38,167 bases of DNA from a bacterium (GTDB lineage Bacteria; Patescibacteriota; Microgenomatia; Levybacterales; UBA12049), in contig JAJYWL010000009.1 of NCBI GenBank assembly GCA_021791545.1, forward strand, positions 1 through 38,167, read 5' to 3'. Positions within the stretch are counted from its first letter, which is position 1. Each line of letters opens with the position of its first letter. This document shows, one piece after another, positions 37,957 through 38,167 of this stretch. The translations under genes were made by a program, and so were the position numbers. Below the pieces are notes generated by a model. The model had not been told where the DNA came from. It worked only from the letters and a program-made list of their open reading frames with translations, and did no database searches.

Positions 37957-38167
37957 ATGACAGCAACTCAAATATCCGGAGGAGTAGTACATGAACTACC
38001 TCAAGACTTACGAGATACTTTATCTTCAGATCCCAAAGCTCTTCAAGCCTGGGAAAGCTTAACGCCTCTTGCTCGAAATGAATGGATTTGTTGGACAACT
38101 TTTGTTAAAAAAGAAGAGACCAGAAAAGAACATGTCGAAAGAGTGCGTTCGGAACTTAAAGAAGGCA
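37957..38167 (+). CDS. YdeI/OmdA-like protein (partial, cut by window end)
   Basis: The first 70 residues of a gene that continues past the window. The segment LRDTLSSDPKALQAWESLTPLARNEWICWT, then KKEETRKEHVERV, matches the pattern of the C-terminal module of YdeI/OmdA (bacteriocin-protection, OmpD-associated) proteins: a small residue, DP, helix, L-T/S-P, R-x-E, W, and ETR-x-x-R/H. The family's biochemical role is not established. The start follows TATAAT by 6 nt. The length cannot be judged. Confidence 0.6.
   Translation, partial: MTATQISGGVVHELPQDLRDTLSSDPKALQAWESLTPLARNEWICWTTFVKKEETRKEHVERVRSELKEG

Noticed and set aside
1-38167. CRISPR arrays, insertion sequences, integrase or restriction-modification loci
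   Set aside because: Looked for direct repeat arrays, transposase motifs and terminal inverted repeats; none seen. The only nuclease of restriction type lacks a methylase partner.

Overview
The window looks like a piece of chromosome from a small-genome, AT-rich bacterium of the Candidate Phyla Radiation (Patescibacteria), most likely near the Microgenomates. This is an inference from several things seen here: TAA, TAG and TGA are all used as stops (so standard code, not the Gracilibacteria code); the ten tRNA genes do not encode CCA; many short hypothetical genes stand alone; UvrC is short and lacks the helix-hairpin-helix end; SecG sits beside a PF04020 membrane protein and a membrane-anchored solute-binding protein; and many start codons lie only 5-10 nt after a TATAAT-like box, a leaderless layout. 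There is no rRNA, CRISPR array, transposase or phage module. The window is mainly housekeeping and envelope genes.

Layout. 1-2.6 kb: small hypothetical and membrane proteins, including a gene broken by a one-base frameshift (1456-2179), then tRNA-Glu. 2.7-8.3 kb: an MscS-like membrane protein, tRNA-Lys, an orphan GAF-histidine kinase, an EamA-type transporter, a GT4 glycosyltransferase, a glycine-zipper stress protein, a candidate structured RNA (7063-7197) and a CBS-less IMP dehydrogenase/GMP reductase family enzyme. 8.3-14.3 kb: uvrA, a membrane-anchored transglutaminase-like protein, and uvrC, whose start overlaps that gene by about 120 bp. 14.3-16.3 kb (minus): solute-binding protein, secG and a PF04020 membrane protein. 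16.4-18.7 kb: a DUF2130 protein overlapping rnhB, then a class I glutamine amidotransferase directly behind tRNA-Lys(CTT). 18.8-25.3 kb: tRNA-Arg, two unknown genes, then a MacA/MacB-like export operon (adaptor, ATPase, permease) running into a large UPF0104-DUF2079-like fusion. 25.3-31.6 kb: ATP-cone nuclease, dinB, polysaccharide deacetylase, typA and rarA. 31.6-34.8 kb: tRNA-rich section (His, Arg, Gly-Pro-Leu operon, Gln) with a 41-residue protein, an unknown polytopic membrane protein and a D,D-carboxypeptidase. 34.8-38.2 kb: Maf-like protein, small P-loop kinase, thioredoxin-like protein plus YraQ/ArsP-type permease, a CxxC protein and the start of a YdeI/OmdA-like gene.

How the parts work together. 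DNA repair and genome maintenance are dense (uvrA, uvrC, rnhB, dinB, rarA, DUF2130 and the ATP-cone nuclease). Envelope work comes from the deacetylase, carboxypeptidase, glycosyltransferase, SecG, transglutaminase-like protein and MacAB-like exporter. Regulation can be read at sequence level: sigma-70-like promoters with 16-18 nt spacers, two divergent pairs (one sharing a single -35 block), terminator-like hairpins in the leaders of the IMPDH/GMPR gene and typA, and a tRNA gene ending 4 nt before a start codon. No obviously new multi-gene defence or mobile system is visible. The strongest unexplained signals are the structured RNA at 7063-7197, the leaderless promoter layout, the dual-coding overlap at uvrC and the frameshifted gene.
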